A DNA stretch of 64,000 nt from Anaerocolumna xylanovorans DSM 12503 (GTDB taxonomy: Bacteria; Bacillota; Clostridia; Lachnospirales; Lachnospiraceae): NCBI RefSeq assembly GCF_900143645.1, contig NZ_FRFD01000005.1, positions 124,001-188,000 on the forward strand. Direction: 5' to 3'. The stretch's first letter is position 1. Every line of letters starts with the position of its first letter. A program made the position numbers and the translations under genes. This document shows positions 33,946 to 43,234 of the stretch, in pieces. The notes beneath the pieces were generated by a model. That model ran no database searches. It saw nothing but the letters and a program-made list of their open reading frames with translations, and was not told the origin of the DNA.

Positions 33946-34838
33946 TGAGAAAAAGCAAATTATTCAGCGACCACCTGGTAACTTGGTTTGCCTATTTGTT
34001 TATCGGCTTGTTTGGACTGCTTTGCCTGTATCCCCTCGTTCTGACCTTAAGCGTATCCCTTTCCTCAGAACATGAAATTGTGATGCATGGATATTCGGCC
34101 CTTCCCCAGAAGTTTACCCTTAATACATATATTTATATTTTTGCAAACAGCGGTATGAGGATTTTAAAATCTTATGGGGTTACTATTTTTGTCACGGCAG
34201 CCGGTACCATCGGGGCTATGATTATTACCAGCATGATTGCTTTTGCCCTGTCCATTCAAAGTTTAAAGTACCGTAATATTATTGCTTTTTTATGTAACTT
34301 CACCATAGTATTTTCCGCAGGGTTAATTCCCTGGTATGTAGTGTGCGTTAACTATTATGGGTTAAAAAATAGTATCCTGGCATTGATTCTTCCGTCTGTT
34401 TTCAGTGTCTGGAACATGTTCCTGATGCGAACCTATTTTTCAAGTATTTCGCCGTCCCTGTACGAAGCGGCAAAAATAGACGGAGCAAGCTATCTTTTGA
34501 TTTATTGGCGGATTGCAATTCCGCTTAGCAAAACAGCAGTCTTAACCGTAGGCCTTATGTATGCACTGCAATACTGGAACGACTGGTGGAATGCCCTGAT
34601 TTTTATTAATAATAAGGATCTATTCCCGCTTCAGTATTACCTGTATACCATACTTTCCAATGTAAATGCCATCAGCTCTGGAAGGGTTCCTTCCGGTGCT
34701 GCAGCAGGGATTGCCCTGCCCTCTGAAACAGTAAAGATGGCAGTTACCGTAATTACCATAGGCCCTATTATCTTTTTATATCCCTTTGTACAAAAGTATT
34801 TTGTTCAGGGTATTATGACAGGTGCGGTCAAAGAATAA
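33945..34838 (+). CDS. LplC/YtcP-type sugar ABC transporter permease
   Basis: 297 residues, six predicted helices. The EAA loop reads YEAAKIDGASYLLIYWRIAIPLS near residues 183-205. The end (VTVITIGPIIFLYPFVQKYFVQGIMTGAVKE) is the characteristic C terminus of this group, including the terminal G-[AS]-[VI]-K-[EG]. It overlaps the LplB-type gene and precedes the binding-protein gene by 66 bp. Together they form an importer for an oligosaccharide, probably the product that the DUF4832 proteins act on. Confidence 0.93.
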   Translation: MRKSKLFSDHLVTWFAYLFIGLFGLLCLYPLVLTLSVSLSSEHEIVMHGYSALPQKFTLNTYIYIFANSGMRILKSYGVTIFVTAAGTIGAMIITSMIAFALSIQSLKYRNIIAFLCNFTIVFSAGLIPWYVVCVNYYGLKNSILALILPSVFSVWNMFLMRTYFSSISPSLYEAAKIDGASYLLIYWRIAIPLSKTAVLTVGLMYALQYWNDWWNALIFINNKDLFPLQYYLYTILSNVNAISSGRVPSGAAAGIALPSETVKMAVTVITIGPIIFLYPFVQKYFVQGIMTGAVKE

Positions 34839-34904
34839 AGCTGCAAGTCAAGTCGTTGGTAGGCCGGCAAAAGGCTTAACATAAAACCAAAAGGAGGATT
34901 AGCA

Positions 34905-36368
34905 ATGAAAAAACTATTTATACTGACCGTTGCCGCAATTATGGTAATCGGTTTACTTGGGGGATGCGGCAAAAAGAATGAAACAAAAGAAGAAACTAAA
35001 ACAAAAACAGTGAGAATTCTTTATCCGGGTGATGAAAGCGATAGAATGTCAGATTTTATGAAAAATGAATTTGCCCAGAAAATGAAAGAGGATTTAGGAA
35101 TTAAGGTGGAGATGGTTTATGCGCCATGGGACCAGTACTGGGAACAAAAGGATATTATGCTGGCTGCCCAGGAACCCATTGACCTGTATTGGGACGGACT
35201 TCCCGATCTTGCTACCATTGTAAATAAGAAGCAGGCATCCGTACTGAATGATTTAATTGATAAGTATGGACAGGATATGTTAAAGGTGCTTCCCGAGGAG
35301 CAATTAAAGGGCGCCACCATTAACGGAGAGATTTATGGTATTCCTTCTGCATATGCACCGTCTTCCGGCATGTTTCAGATGGTTTGTGTCCGTCAGGATA
35401 TCCTGGAAGCCTGCGGTATGACCGAAATTAAGACAGCAGAAGACCTGAAGGCATTTGCAGAAAAAGCAAAGGAACTATTCCCGGAAATGAAAGGTCCCGC
35501 AGATCCGATCTTTAAGCCCCTGACCAGATACTTTGCAGATGAGCAGTTGAGCTGGTGTGCCAATGAAGATACCGTTGTTTATGGCGAAAAGACCAATAAG
35601 GTATATGATTATTACGAAACGGATGCTTTCAAGAAGGTTGCACAATATAACCGCCAGATGTATAATGGTGGCTTGTATTCCGATGACCTGACTACAAAAT
35701 ACAATGAGAGGGATTCCCGTATGCAGACCGGCTTGTATCTGTGGGTAGAGGGTTCTCTTGGAAAAGAAAATGAGATTATTGACAGTGTAAAGGCAAATGC
35801 GCCCGATGCCAGGTTAAAGAGCTATATATTAAAACCTGATGAATCACGTTACATCATTGCAACCGGCGGAGAAGTGCTTTGTATCCCGCAGACAGCACCG
35901 AATCCGGAAGGAGCCATGAAGTTTATTAACTGGATCTACTCTTCACAGGATAATTATCTGATGGCGTTATACGGTGTGAAAGGCAAGGATTACGAAGTCG
36001 TTGACGGAAGAATAAAAAAACTGGCAAATGACGAGTTCTTCTATGAATGGATGTTCCGCAATAAAAATTATCAATTATTTGCGCCAAACATCGACCAGAG
36101 CTACATTGATACTTATGAAAGCTGGGATGACCAGGCCATCACCTCCAATATGCTTGGCTTCCGTTTCAATAATGAGAATGTAAAAGTAATTGAAACGGCA
36201 ATCAAAGAGGTGGCAGGAAAGCAGATGGCGCCGATTCTTTACGGATTTGTAGATTTTGATACAGAGTACCCGAAAGCTTTAGAGGCACTGAAGAAAGCGG
36301 GTATTGATGAGTATGTGGCAGAAGTGCAAAAACAGATGGATGAATTCCAGGCTGCAAAGAATAAATAA
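34905..36368 (+). CDS. LplA-type extracellular sugar-binding lipoprotein
   Basis: 487 residues. The signal peptide MKKLFILTVAAIMVIGLLGGCGKK ends in the lipobox LGGC, so the mature protein starts at Cys21 and is tethered to the membrane. The rest is a bacterial family 1-like binding protein: KTVRILYPGDESDRMSDF, then DLYWDGLPDLATIVNKKQ, GEIYGIPSAYAPSSG and GEVLCIPQTAPNPEGAMKFINWIYSS. It pairs with the two permeases just upstream. An imperfect hairpin lies after its stop and may lower transcription of the following genes. Confidence 0.92.
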   Translation: MKKLFILTVAAIMVIGLLGGCGKKNETKEETKTKTVRILYPGDESDRMSDFMKNEFAQKMKEDLGIKVEMVYAPWDQYWEQKDIMLAAQEPIDLYWDGLPDLATIVNKKQASVLNDLIDKYGQDMLKVLPEEQLKGATINGEIYGIPSAYAPSSGMFQMVCVRQDILEACGMTEIKTAEDLKAFAEKAKELFPEMKGPADPIFKPLTRYFADEQLSWCANEDTVVYGEKTNKVYDYYETDAFKKVAQYNRQMYNGGLYSDDLTTKYNERDSRMQTGLYLWVEGSLGKENEIIDSVKANAPDARLKSYILKPDESRYIIATGGEVLCIPQTAPNPEGAMKFINWIYSSQDNYLMALYGVKGKDYEVVDGRIKKLANDEFFYEWMFRNKNYQLFAPNIDQSYIDTYESWDDQAITSNMLGFRFNNENVKVIETAIKEVAGKQMAPILYGFVDFDTEYPKALEALKKAGIDEYVAEVQKQMDEFQAAKNK

Positions 36369-36426
36369 AAAATTGCCTATGACCTCTGTACAAGGAATCA
36401 GCAGCAAGAAACAGCATTAAGAAATG

Positions 36427-36476
36427 GGCCGCCCGGCAGCAGGGTCTTAAGATCACTGGGGCGGCCTTATTCTTTC
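36427..36476 (+). terminator. GC-rich hairpin after the binding-protein gene (partial terminator)
   Basis: GGCCGCCC (36427-36434) pairs with GGGCGGCC (36459-36466), with a small inner GGTC/GATC stem, followed by TTATTCTTTC. The T-tract is weak and the next gene continues in the same direction after 37 bp, so it may act as a partial terminator or an mRNA-stabilising hairpin for the importer genes. Confidence 0.5.
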
Positions 36477-36512
36477 AAGTACAAAAATTCAAGATAAAAT
36501 AGGGGGAGAAGA

Positions 36513-37115
36513 ATGGCATATCGTGTATATACAATAACGGATTTAGAACAGCTGGAGGAGTGTGCGGTATTTTGCATTGACCATTACCAGTGGACGCAGG
36601 GTGGGAAACCAAAGGCATATGGGAGGATGGGGCTGCTAAAAGATTATGGCCTGATTATCTCAATGACTGCCATAGAGGCAAATCCCCTTCGTACCTTTAC
36701 CAAGGAAAACGATCCGGTCTATATGGACAGTGCATTGGAGGCATTTTTAAGCTTTTCCGGGGCTCATGGGAATCAGAAATATATGAACTTTGAAATGAAT
36801 GCCAATGGGGCATTGCTAAGTGCCTTCGGTACGGTAACAGAGAGGAAGTTCATCAATGAGTATACCGGGCTTCGGGCATTATGTGAAACGAATATAGAAA
36901 AGGACAGATGGACGGTCTTACTTAAGATTCCCATGGAGCTGACCTGCAGCCTGTATGGGAGGGAGCCTTTGCAATCCGGTGACAGCTTTACCTGTAATTT
37001 TTATAAAATATGTGAAACACCGGAATATGAGCATTATGCAAGCTTTGCGCCGATTATCAGCGAGAAGCCGAATTTTCACTTGCCGGAATTCTTTAAGGAA
37101 GCAGTAATTGTTTGA
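36513..37115 (+). CDS. CBM9-like (DOMON-type) protein without signal peptide
   Basis: 200 residues, cytoplasmic by sequence. It resembles the carbohydrate-binding family 9-like proteins found in sugar loci: YMNFEMNANGALLSAFGTVTERKF near residues 88-111 is the [YF]-x-[NE]-[FL]-x-[FM]-x-x-x-G-x-x-x-x-x-[FY] segment, and WTVLLKIPMELTCSLYGREPLQSGDSFTCNFYKIC near 128-162 is the typical W-x-[VA]-x-x-x-I-P ... G-x-x-x-x-x-N-[FL]-Y-[KR] end. No catalytic residues are evident. It may bind an imported sugar or be an uncharacterised enzyme. AGGGGGAGAAG site; 35 bp before the secreted DUF4832 gene. Confidence 0.7.
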   Translation: MAYRVYTITDLEQLEECAVFCIDHYQWTQGGKPKAYGRMGLLKDYGLIISMTAIEANPLRTFTKENDPVYMDSALEAFLSFSGAHGNQKYMNFEMNANGALLSAFGTVTERKFINEYTGLRALCETNIEKDRWTVLLKIPMELTCSLYGREPLQSGDSFTCNFYKICETPEYEHYASFAPIISEKPNFHLPEFFKEAVIV

Positions 37116-37150
37116 GATTAAGAGGGTTAGTGTGAAAGGAGATAGAGTTT

Positions 37151-40027
37151 ATGAAACGGGTGACAGGCTTTATTCTGGTTATATGTATGCTGCTTACATC
37201 GGGGTTTGTGAGTGCTGCGGATACGAAGTTGACTTCGGGGACGCAAAAGTACAACACATCTTCCGGCAGCAGTTCCTTGAAATCCCTCATGGCTGTTCAG
37301 GAACATAACCAACTTTTTATCTGCGTAACAGGAAAAGAATTGACTGGTACTTACTCGCTCTATATAGACACAAACAATAAGGAAAAGACAGGAACAGCAG
37401 CAGCCGGGTGGGCGAAGGCTGACAGTGTAGATTACAAAATAACGGATGATATACTTTATGGCTTCAATAAAGGAAAGTGGCAGCCGGTTAAATCACAGGA
37501 TGGCTTTAAACTTGTCAGGAAGGATGCTGTTCTGGAGGTTAGCCTGGATATGAAAGTGCTGGGATTAACAGAAAGCCAGGCAGTTAAAATAGGCTTTTAC
37601 GACGGAAAGAATGGTCTTATTCCCAGTGCAGGCAAGGAAATGATGACTGTCGACAAGGCGGCTCCCGTTATTTCCACGCCGTCCATTAAAATTGATGGGG
37701 AAAATTCTGTGTCGGAATGGAAGTCTCTTAAGATTGCAGAAGGGCAGGATAAGATAAAGGAATTGTATGCCTATAAAGATACGGGAAAGCTATACATAAT
37801 GGTTTTAGGAGAAGCTTTAAAAGAAGCAAATAACAACATTTATCTGAATACGGATAACAATGCTTCCACCGGCTATAAAAACTGGGGGCAATACGGCGAG
37901 AATGGAGCCGGTGCCGACTTTTTAATAGAATCCGATGACACCGGAGCATGGAAACTGTTTCAATATGTCGGGCCTGACTGGAACTGGGCAGAGGTAAAAG
38001 CACCTGTAGAAGCTGTCATAAAAGAAAAGGACGGGGTGCAGTGCCTTGAATTATCCACGGATATAAATTCTATGAAGGATATAAAAAAGAATATCTATAT
38101 TTCCATGGGGCTTAACAATGACACCGGATTCGCTCCTAAGATTTGGGCTGAGCTTCCTTATGCAAAGGTGATAGATTTGAACGGTTACGGGATCAAAACA
38201 GACGGAAAGATAAATGACTGGACAGAGGTCGACTCGATTACAGCTGCCGATAAGACGGCCCTTACGCTCATGGCAGCGCAGGACAGCAGGAAATTATATA
38301 CGGTGGTAAAGGGAAGGTCCATGAACACCCGGAATGAATATATTCTGGATGTAAAGAAGGGCGGATTCCTTTATGGAATTTATTCCGGGGTCGATTATAT
38401 CGTAAAGGACGGCTATGTCTATCCGCTAAATGGAAACAACTTGATTGATGCCAGCAGGAAATCCGCTGTGTATATGGACTATCAGGATGATGCCGTAAAG
38501 ATGCAGTTAAAACTTTCCCAGATAGGCAATCCTGCGAAAGGCAGCATCTATATTGCTTACAAGGGAAAGAACATATTAAAGCTTCCCCAGAACGGCAGCA
38601 AACTAAAGGTTACCAGTGTGTGGAAGACAGCCGGTGAAAAAGATACCTTCTATCCGGCAGAGGACTATGCCTCCAATGCGAATCCCTATAAAGGCTGGCT
38701 TCCCTGGGCAAGCCATGACAGCGTGAAGGAACCTCTTGCACAGGAAGTGAAAATGGCGTACTTTGACATTAAGTGGAGTGAGTTAGAGCCTACAGAAGGA
38801 AAATATGACTTTACTGCCGTCGAGGAAAAGTACCATTTCAAGTATTGGCGTGAGAAGGGAGTCAGGTTAAATCTAAGATTTGTCATGGATGACCCTTCCG
38901 ATAATCCAAACCATATGGATATTCCAAAGTGGCTGTATGATAAGCTGGTTAAGGAAAACTACAACGGAGGAAAGGGCGGAAAATGGTACAACAGCCCTGC
39001 CATAGGTGCCGGTTTTGCACCCGATTACAATAGTCCCCTCTTACTGGCGGCACATGAGAAAGCCATAAAAGCTTTAGCAAAAAGATATGATAATCCTGGC
39101 ATTATCTCCTTTATTCAGATAGGCAGCCTTGGTCACTGGGCGGAATTTCATAATTGGCCGGAGGATATTTCGGGTAAATTCCCTGACCTTAGCATATCCG
39201 ATAAGTATGTAGGGCACTATTTGGATAACTTTAAGAAAGTAAAGCTTGGAATGAGAAAGCCATACCCCATTGCAAGCAAGAATAAGCTGGGACTGTTTAA
39301 TGACGTATTCGGCATGGCAGACACGACTGCCCAGTTCTTGGACTGGGCCCAAAACGGCTGGGATGAAATCGGGGAATATGTGGATGCGGCATCCGGCTAT
39401 TCCTCACCGGAAGAAGCCAGAAAGGCTTCAGCCATGTCTGATTTCTGGAAAAACAACTATTCCGGCGGAGAATTTGCCAATGGAAATGTAAGATTGTATA
39501 TTGATGATACCACCATCATGGATACACTGCGTCAGGTGAGAGAGAGCCATACCTCATGGCTTGGGCCCTGTTCCCCTGCCGATTTGCTTAAGAGTGATAA
39601 GGACGCTTACCTCTACCAGTGCAACATTGATGCACTGACCAATATAATAGGATATAACTTTGTACTGGAAGCGGTCACGCATAACGGCAAAGCAAAAACC
39701 GGGAATAATCTAAGTGTAAAAATGAAGTGGAATAACAAGGGGGTAGCACCTTTTTATTACAACTGGCCTTTGGAACTCTCCCTTGCAGACAGCAAAGGAA
39801 AGATAGCGGCTAAAACCATAACTTCCGCAGATATTACAAAATGGCTTCCCGGTGAAACGGTAACAACCCAGAGCATTTCAATTCCAAAGAACTTGAAGAA
39901 GGGGGAATATACCCTGTGTGTTGCCATACTTGATCCGCAGACCGGCAAGCCGGGTATAAAGCTTGGAATAGAGGGAATTCGTTCTGACGGAAGATATACT
40001 CTTAATAAGATAACGGCCGGTGACTAA
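37151..40027 (+). CDS. Secreted multi-domain DUF4832 protein with N-terminal carbohydrate-binding modules
   Basis: 958 residues. Signal peptide 1-23 (MKRVTGFILVICMLLTSGFVSA). Three DOMON/CBM9-like sandwich modules follow at about 25-165, 170-345 and 346-495; modules 1 and 2 share the strand LYSLYIDTNN/IYLNTDNNASTGY pattern. A TIM barrel at about 500-845 starts with DIKWSELEPTEGKYDF and has FIQIGSLGHWAEFHNWPE, where the equivalent of the G-x-W-G-E motif is G-H-W-A-E. The C-terminal beta domain (LSVKMKWNNKGVAPFYYNWPLELSLADSKGKI) matches the intracellular paralogue at 27833. It probably attacks or binds the extracellular polysaccharide whose fragments the ABC importer takes up. Last gene of the LacI operon, followed by a terminator. 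Confidence 0.75.
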   Translation: MKRVTGFILVICMLLTSGFVSAADTKLTSGTQKYNTSSGSSSLKSLMAVQEHNQLFICVTGKELTGTYSLYIDTNNKEKTGTAAAGWAKADSVDYKITDDILYGFNKGKWQPVKSQDGFKLVRKDAVLEVSLDMKVLGLTESQAVKIGFYDGKNGLIPSAGKEMMTVDKAAPVISTPSIKIDGENSVSEWKSLKIAEGQDKIKELYAYKDTGKLYIMVLGEALKEANNNIYLNTDNNASTGYKNWGQYGENGAGADFLIESDDTGAWKLFQYVGPDWNWAEVKAPVEAVIKEKDGVQCLELSTDINSMKDIKKNIYISMGLNNDTGFAPKIWAELPYAKVIDLNGYGIKTDGKINDWTEVDSITAADKTALTLMAAQDSRKLYTVVKGRSMNTRNEYILDVKKGGFLYGIYSGVDYIVKDGYVYPLNGNNLIDASRKSAVYMDYQDDAVKMQLKLSQIGNPAKGSIYIAYKGKNILKLPQNGSKLKVTSVWKTAGEKDTFYPAEDYASNANPYKGWLPWASHDSVKEPLAQEVKMAYFDIKWSELEPTEGKYDFTAVEEKYHFKYWREKGVRLNLRFVMDDPSDNPNHMDIPKWLYDKLVKENYNGGKGGKWYNSPAIGAGFAPDYNSPLLLAAHEKAIKALAKRYDNPGIISFIQIGSLGHWAEFHNWPEDISGKFPDLSISDKYVGHYLDNFKKVKLGMRKPYPIASKNKLGLFNDVFGMADTTAQFLDWAQNGWDEIGEYVDAASGYSSPEEARKASAMSDFWKNNYSGGEFANGNVRLYIDDTTIMDTLRQVRESHTSWLGPCSPADLLKSDKDAYLYQCNIDALTNIIGYNFVLEAVTHNGKAKTGNNLSVKMKWNNKGVAPFYYNWPLELSLADSKGKIAAKTITSADITKWLPGETVTTQSISIPKNLKKGEYTLCVAILDPQTGKPGIKLGIEGIRSDGRYTLNKITAGD

Positions 40028-40090
40028 TAATAACCGCGGCGTAATAAGGAATTTAACAAAACATCACCTTCGCAATTGGTATAATATCCG

Positions 40091-40130
40091 GGCTGTCAGT
40101 TCCTATACAGGAATTGGCAGCCTTTATTAT
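40091..40130 (+). terminator. Intrinsic terminator of the LacI-controlled operon
   Basis: GGCTGTCAGTTCCT (40091-40104) pairs with 40109-40122 over 14 positions with two G.U pairs and a 4-nt loop, followed by TTTATTAT. It lies 64 bp after the stop of the DUF4832 gene and marks the end of the operon. Confidence 0.75.
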
Positions 40131-40286
40131 GTGCGGTCACCAGGTATAATCGGAAAGCCTATGATATCAGGTTTCGATACGGCAGCAGTTTTCGGGGGAA
40201 ACACCTGTATTTTCAGACTGCCTAAGAATTGAATATATGATATAATTAATAAAAATCAGATTTGCATAGTCGCAAAAGGAGATAAT

Positions 40287-40808
40287 ATGAGAAAAATTGT
40301 TTTATTTATTGCTATGAGTCTGGATGGATATATAGCCACAGAAGAGGATTCCCTGGAGTGGCTTTTTCAGACCGAAGGAGAGGGAGATAACAGTTATCAG
40401 GAGTTTTATGAAACCATTGATACGATTATATTAGGCAGGAGAACCTATGACTGGATTCAAAATGTAGAGGGGGATAACTTCCCCTATAAAGGAAAGCAAT
40501 GCTTTGTCTTCTCCGGCACGAAGCAGGGAGAAGAAGGAGATGTCCGGTTTTTTAACGGAGATGTTGTTGATTTTGCAGAAAAATTAAAATCAGAAGAAGG
40601 GAAAGACATCTGGGTAGTCGGCGGCGGAGAGCTGCTCCATCACTTTGCAGCAAACCGCTTGGTGGATAAATGGATAATTACAATTGCACCAACTATTTTG
40701 GGAAGCGGAATACCTTTGTTTAAGAAGAATGATTTTGAAACCCGGTTAAAATTAACAGACATAAAGAGGTACAACCAGTTTACAGAGCTTCATTATGAAA
40801 CAGTGTAA
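40287..40808 (+). CDS. Dihydrofolate-reductase-like (RibD C-terminal domain) protein
   Basis: 173 residues forming one RibD_C/DHFR-like domain: MRKIVLFIAMSLDGYIATEEDSLEWL is the family start, DTIILGRRTYDWI near 46-58 the G-R-x-T-[YF] motif, and DIWVVGGGELLHHFAANRLVDKWIITIAPTILGSGIPLF near 110-150 the G-G-[GA]-x-[LV] NADPH-binding segment. This is the YyaP/YwjB-type stand-alone group, which reduces an unknown folate- or pterin-like substrate. It has a good AAAGGAGAT site and appears to be a single-gene transcript. Confidence 0.9.
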   Translation: MRKIVLFIAMSLDGYIATEEDSLEWLFQTEGEGDNSYQEFYETIDTIILGRRTYDWIQNVEGDNFPYKGKQCFVFSGTKQGEEGDVRFFNGDVVDFAEKLKSEEGKDIWVVGGGELLHHFAANRLVDKWIITIAPTILGSGIPLFKKNDFETRLKLTDIKRYNQFTELHYETV

Positions 40809-40984
40809 ATTATTTGAAGACAATATGCGGCATGAAAAGTCGGGCGTCCTGTTCTCCTATGCAGTATGATAAAACCAGGAGGTATGGATTGCGGTAAGGA
40901 AATAGAAGCTGACAGGCAGCGGTTTTACTGTTTCTGAATATATTTATCTATGAAGATTCTAAGGGTAGGGAAAGCTGGCCTGTA

Positions 40985-41881
40985 TTGAACAAGATAGAAA
41001 AAAGCACTCATTTTAATATGAGAAAAAGAGTAATAGCCAGCGTGACACAGGAAGGCTGGAAGAAAATCCCCCATGTATCCTATGTTTACGAAGCGGATGT
41101 TACGAAAGTTTATGAGGAATTTAAGAAATTAAAAGCATCCGGCAGATACCGGGGGAATATTACCTTTAATACACTTCTTTTGCGGGTTATTGTGGAAGGA
41201 ATTAAATCTGCCATGCAGCTTAATGCAGAAGTGCGGTATAGTTCCTTTCTGATTTCCGGACAGATGACGGTAAAAGATAAGATTAATATTAATATGCCGG
41301 TATTGCTCCCGGACGGGGGGATGGTTACGGTTAATCTGCGTGATATGGGAAATAAATCATTAGGGGACATGGCGGAGCAGATTGAGAGCATCAAGGAAAA
41401 AGTAGGAAGCTGCGATATGGAAGCTTCCCTTCTTAAAGTAGGGTTAAAAGATACCCTTAGGAACCTGCAGCGCGGCAAATTAGGAAAGGTGATCGGCCGT
41501 GGACTAGGAATTGTGACCGGACACAGAAGGAGCGCAGCCGGAACTCCAAAGAAAAAGCAGGGAATTATCTTAAGCCGGGAGGTGTTGGATCAGGGGACCA
41601 TTACCGTTTCGAATCTGGGAGCGGCAGTTAAAGGTACCAGAGGAAGAGTAGCGCTGTTAGATATTATACCACCCCAGGTCTGTGCAATCGGAATCGGAGT
41701 ACTCCAGGAGGAACCGGGAGTATATCTGACAGAGGATAAGATGACCCGTATCGGTATACGAAAAGTAATTCCATTTACGATTGCCTTTGATCACCGTGCC
41801 TTGGATTTTGGTGAAGTGGCGCCTTTTATCAACCGGCTGGAAGAGGTATTTAATAACACAGAGATCATACGCACCTGGTAG
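40985..41881 (+). CDS. Stand-alone 2-oxoacid-dehydrogenase-type acyltransferase (CAT-fold)
   Basis: 298 residues of the E2p/chloramphenicol-acetyltransferase fold without a lipoyl domain. ITFNTLLLRVIVEGIK, INMPVLLPDGGMVTVNLRDM and GTITVSNLGAAVKGTRG are the core strands. IAFDHRALDFGEVAPFINRL carries the catalytic H-x-x-x-D motif near residues 268-272. Natural E2 components need a lipoyl arm; proteins like this one may instead transfer acyl groups from CoA to a small molecule. The start is TTG at 40985 without a strong site; an ATG at 41018 is an alternative. It ends with a terminator at 41914-41956. Confidence 0.75.
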   Translation: MNKIEKSTHFNMRKRVIASVTQEGWKKIPHVSYVYEADVTKVYEEFKKLKASGRYRGNITFNTLLLRVIVEGIKSAMQLNAEVRYSSFLISGQMTVKDKININMPVLLPDGGMVTVNLRDMGNKSLGDMAEQIESIKEKVGSCDMEASLLKVGLKDTLRNLQRGKLGKVIGRGLGIVTGHRRSAAGTPKKKQGIILSREVLDQGTITVSNLGAAVKGTRGRVALLDIIPPQVCAIGIGVLQEEPGVYLTEDKMTRIGIRKVIPFTIAFDHRALDFGEVAPFINRLEEVFNNTEIIRTW

Positions 41882-41913
41882 CAGGTAAGCATATCAACCA
41901 TATGGATATATAA

Positions 41914-41956
41914 AATCAACCGTTCAAATCAACCAAACGGTTGATTTTTTTATTTT
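41914..41956 (+). terminator. Intrinsic terminator of the CAT-fold gene
   Basis: AATCAACCG (41914-41922) pairs with CGGTTGATT (41938-41946), and a run of T with one A follows. A second AATCAACC at 41927-41934 offers a rival 5' arm. It separates the acyltransferase gene from the repeat-flanked ABC exporter operon. Confidence 0.7.
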
Positions 41957-41988
41957 CTTGCTGCCGTATGATAATAAACATCAAAGAA

Positions 41989-42141
41989 CTAGTGTGAAAA
42001 ATAAAAAGCGTTTTTCACTTTCTATTTGGGCAGTTTCGCAAGTAAACTTGCGAAATGCATGGGGCTAGTGTGAAAAATAAATGTTCACACACAAATTTGT
42101 GCCTGGGGCCAAAAGTTTGCAGGTACAGGAAAGGCATGGCT
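41989..42141 (+). repeat. Dispersed hairpin repeat, copies R3a and R3b in tandem
   Basis: R3a: GTGAAAAA (41994-42001) with TTTTTCAC (42011-42018), then TTTCGCAAGT (42034-42043) with ACTTGCGAAA (42046-42055), a perfect 10-bp stem with loop AA, then TGCATGGGG. R3b follows: GTGTGAA (42068-42074) with TTCACAC (42084-42090), then TGTGCCTG (42098-42105) with CAGGTACA (42120-42127), one G.U. The R3b tail AGGAAAGGCATGG supplies the ribosome site and ATG of the next gene. Confidence 0.75.
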
Positions 42142-43086
42142 ATTAACATGGAAGAAATGATAAAGGTGAGTAATCTCACCAAGAGTTTTAAGGACAAAGA
42201 GGTTCTAAAGGGAATCAGCTTTGATGTATACCGTGGTGAGGTGCTCTGCATCTTAGGACCAAACGGAGCGGGAAAAAGTACGACAATTAATATATTAACG
42301 GCTACGCTTGGAAAAGGGGGAGGCGAAATCTTCTTTAAGGGGGGCAGGATTAACAAAAAGCTTAAGGATTACAAGCAGGTATTAGGAATTGTTCCTCAGG
42401 ACATTGCTTTGTATGAGGAATTGAGTGCCGAACACAACTTAAGGTTTTTTGCCTCTCTTTATGGACTTCACGGAAAGGAATTGTCAAAAGCAGTTGACGG
42501 GGCGCTGGAATTTGCAGGACTTACCGACCGCAGGAATGATAAGGTTAAGACCTTTTCAGGGGGCATGAAACGGCGGCTTAACATAGCTTGTGCTATTGCC
42601 CATCACCCGGAATTAGTCATCATGGATGAACCTACGGTAGGGATTGATCCCCAAAGCCGCAACCACATTCTTGATTCCATCAGAAGGCTAAGGGAAAATG
42701 GGATAACGGTTATCTATACCACTCATTATATGGAGGAGGTAGAAGCAATATCCTCCCGTATCATCATTATGGATCATGGCTCCATTATTGCAGAAGGCAC
42801 GAAAGAGGAGCTAAAGGAGAGCATAGGGAATGAAAAACGGTATACGATTGAGCTGGAGGAGAACAAAAAAGTAAAGGAAGAGGAGCTTTTTTCCATTGAA
42901 GGAGTAAAATCAGTAAAGGTAAACGGAGATATCTTAGAAATTTCCTCCTTAAAGGGAATTGAAAATCTTGACCGGATTATAGCACTGCTTAGTGACCGGG
43001 GAGAAAAGATAAGAAATATTGCAAGCGAGGCAGCAAGCCTTGAGATGGTATTTTTAAAGCTTACCGGACGCAAATTAAGGGATTAG
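42136..43086 (+). CDS. ABC exporter ATPase (LnrL/DrrA-like), exporter 1
   Basis: The start is placed at ATG 42136, directly behind AGGAAAGG; a longer frame to 42055 runs back through the hairpin repeat. About 316 residues. Walker A LGPNGAGKSTT near 40-50, Q-loop VPQDIALYEELSAEHNLRFF, signature TFSGGMKRRLNIACAIAHHPELVIMDEPTVGIDPQSRN with Walker B, and the H-loop TTHYMEE. The C-terminal 90 residues are the extra domain of DrrA/NodI-type ATPases. Two ABC-2 permeases follow, as in LnrLMN of Bacillus. The protein probably powers export of a drug, lipid or peptide. Its TAG stop is part of repeat R4a. Confidence 0.92.
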   Translation: MAINMEEMIKVSNLTKSFKDKEVLKGISFDVYRGEVLCILGPNGAGKSTTINILTATLGKGGGEIFFKGGRINKKLKDYKQVLGIVPQDIALYEELSAEHNLRFFASLYGLHGKELSKAVDGALEFAGLTDRRNDKVKTFSGGMKRRLNIACAIAHHPELVIMDEPTVGIDPQSRNHILDSIRRLRENGITVIYTTHYMEEVEAISSRIIIMDHGSIIAEGTKEELKESIGNEKRYTIELEENKKVKEEELFSIEGVKSVKVNGDILEISSLKGIENLDRIIALLSDRGEKIRNIASEAASLEMVFLKLTGRKLRD

Positions 43087-43234
43087 TGTGAAAAATAGAA
43101 AGCATTTTTCACTTTTGATTTAGGCAGTTTCGCAAGTAAACTTGCGAAATGCATGGGGATTAGTGTGAAAAATAAAAAACATTTTTCACTTTCTATTTAG
43201 GCAATATCGCAAGCAAGCTTGCGATATGCATAGG
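43081..43234 (+). repeat. Dispersed hairpin repeat, copies R4a and R4b in tandem (77-bp period)
   Basis: Two 77-bp units start at 43081 and 43158, each opening GATTAGTGTGAAAAATA. Hairpin 1 is GTGAAAAAT/ATTTTTCAC in both. Hairpin 2 is TTTCGCAAGT/ACTTGCGAAA in R4a and ATATCGCAAGC/GCTTGCGATAT in R4b: the stem differs on both arms by matching changes, so pairing is kept. A third GATTA begins at 43235 and runs into the GGAGG site of the permease gene. The first TAG is the stop codon of the ATPase gene. Confidence 0.85.

Noticed and set aside
43081..43234. Possible CRISPR array from regularly spaced repeats
   Set aside because: Only two units of 77 bp with no unique spacers; each unit is nearly identical along its whole length. 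It is a tandem hairpin repeat.
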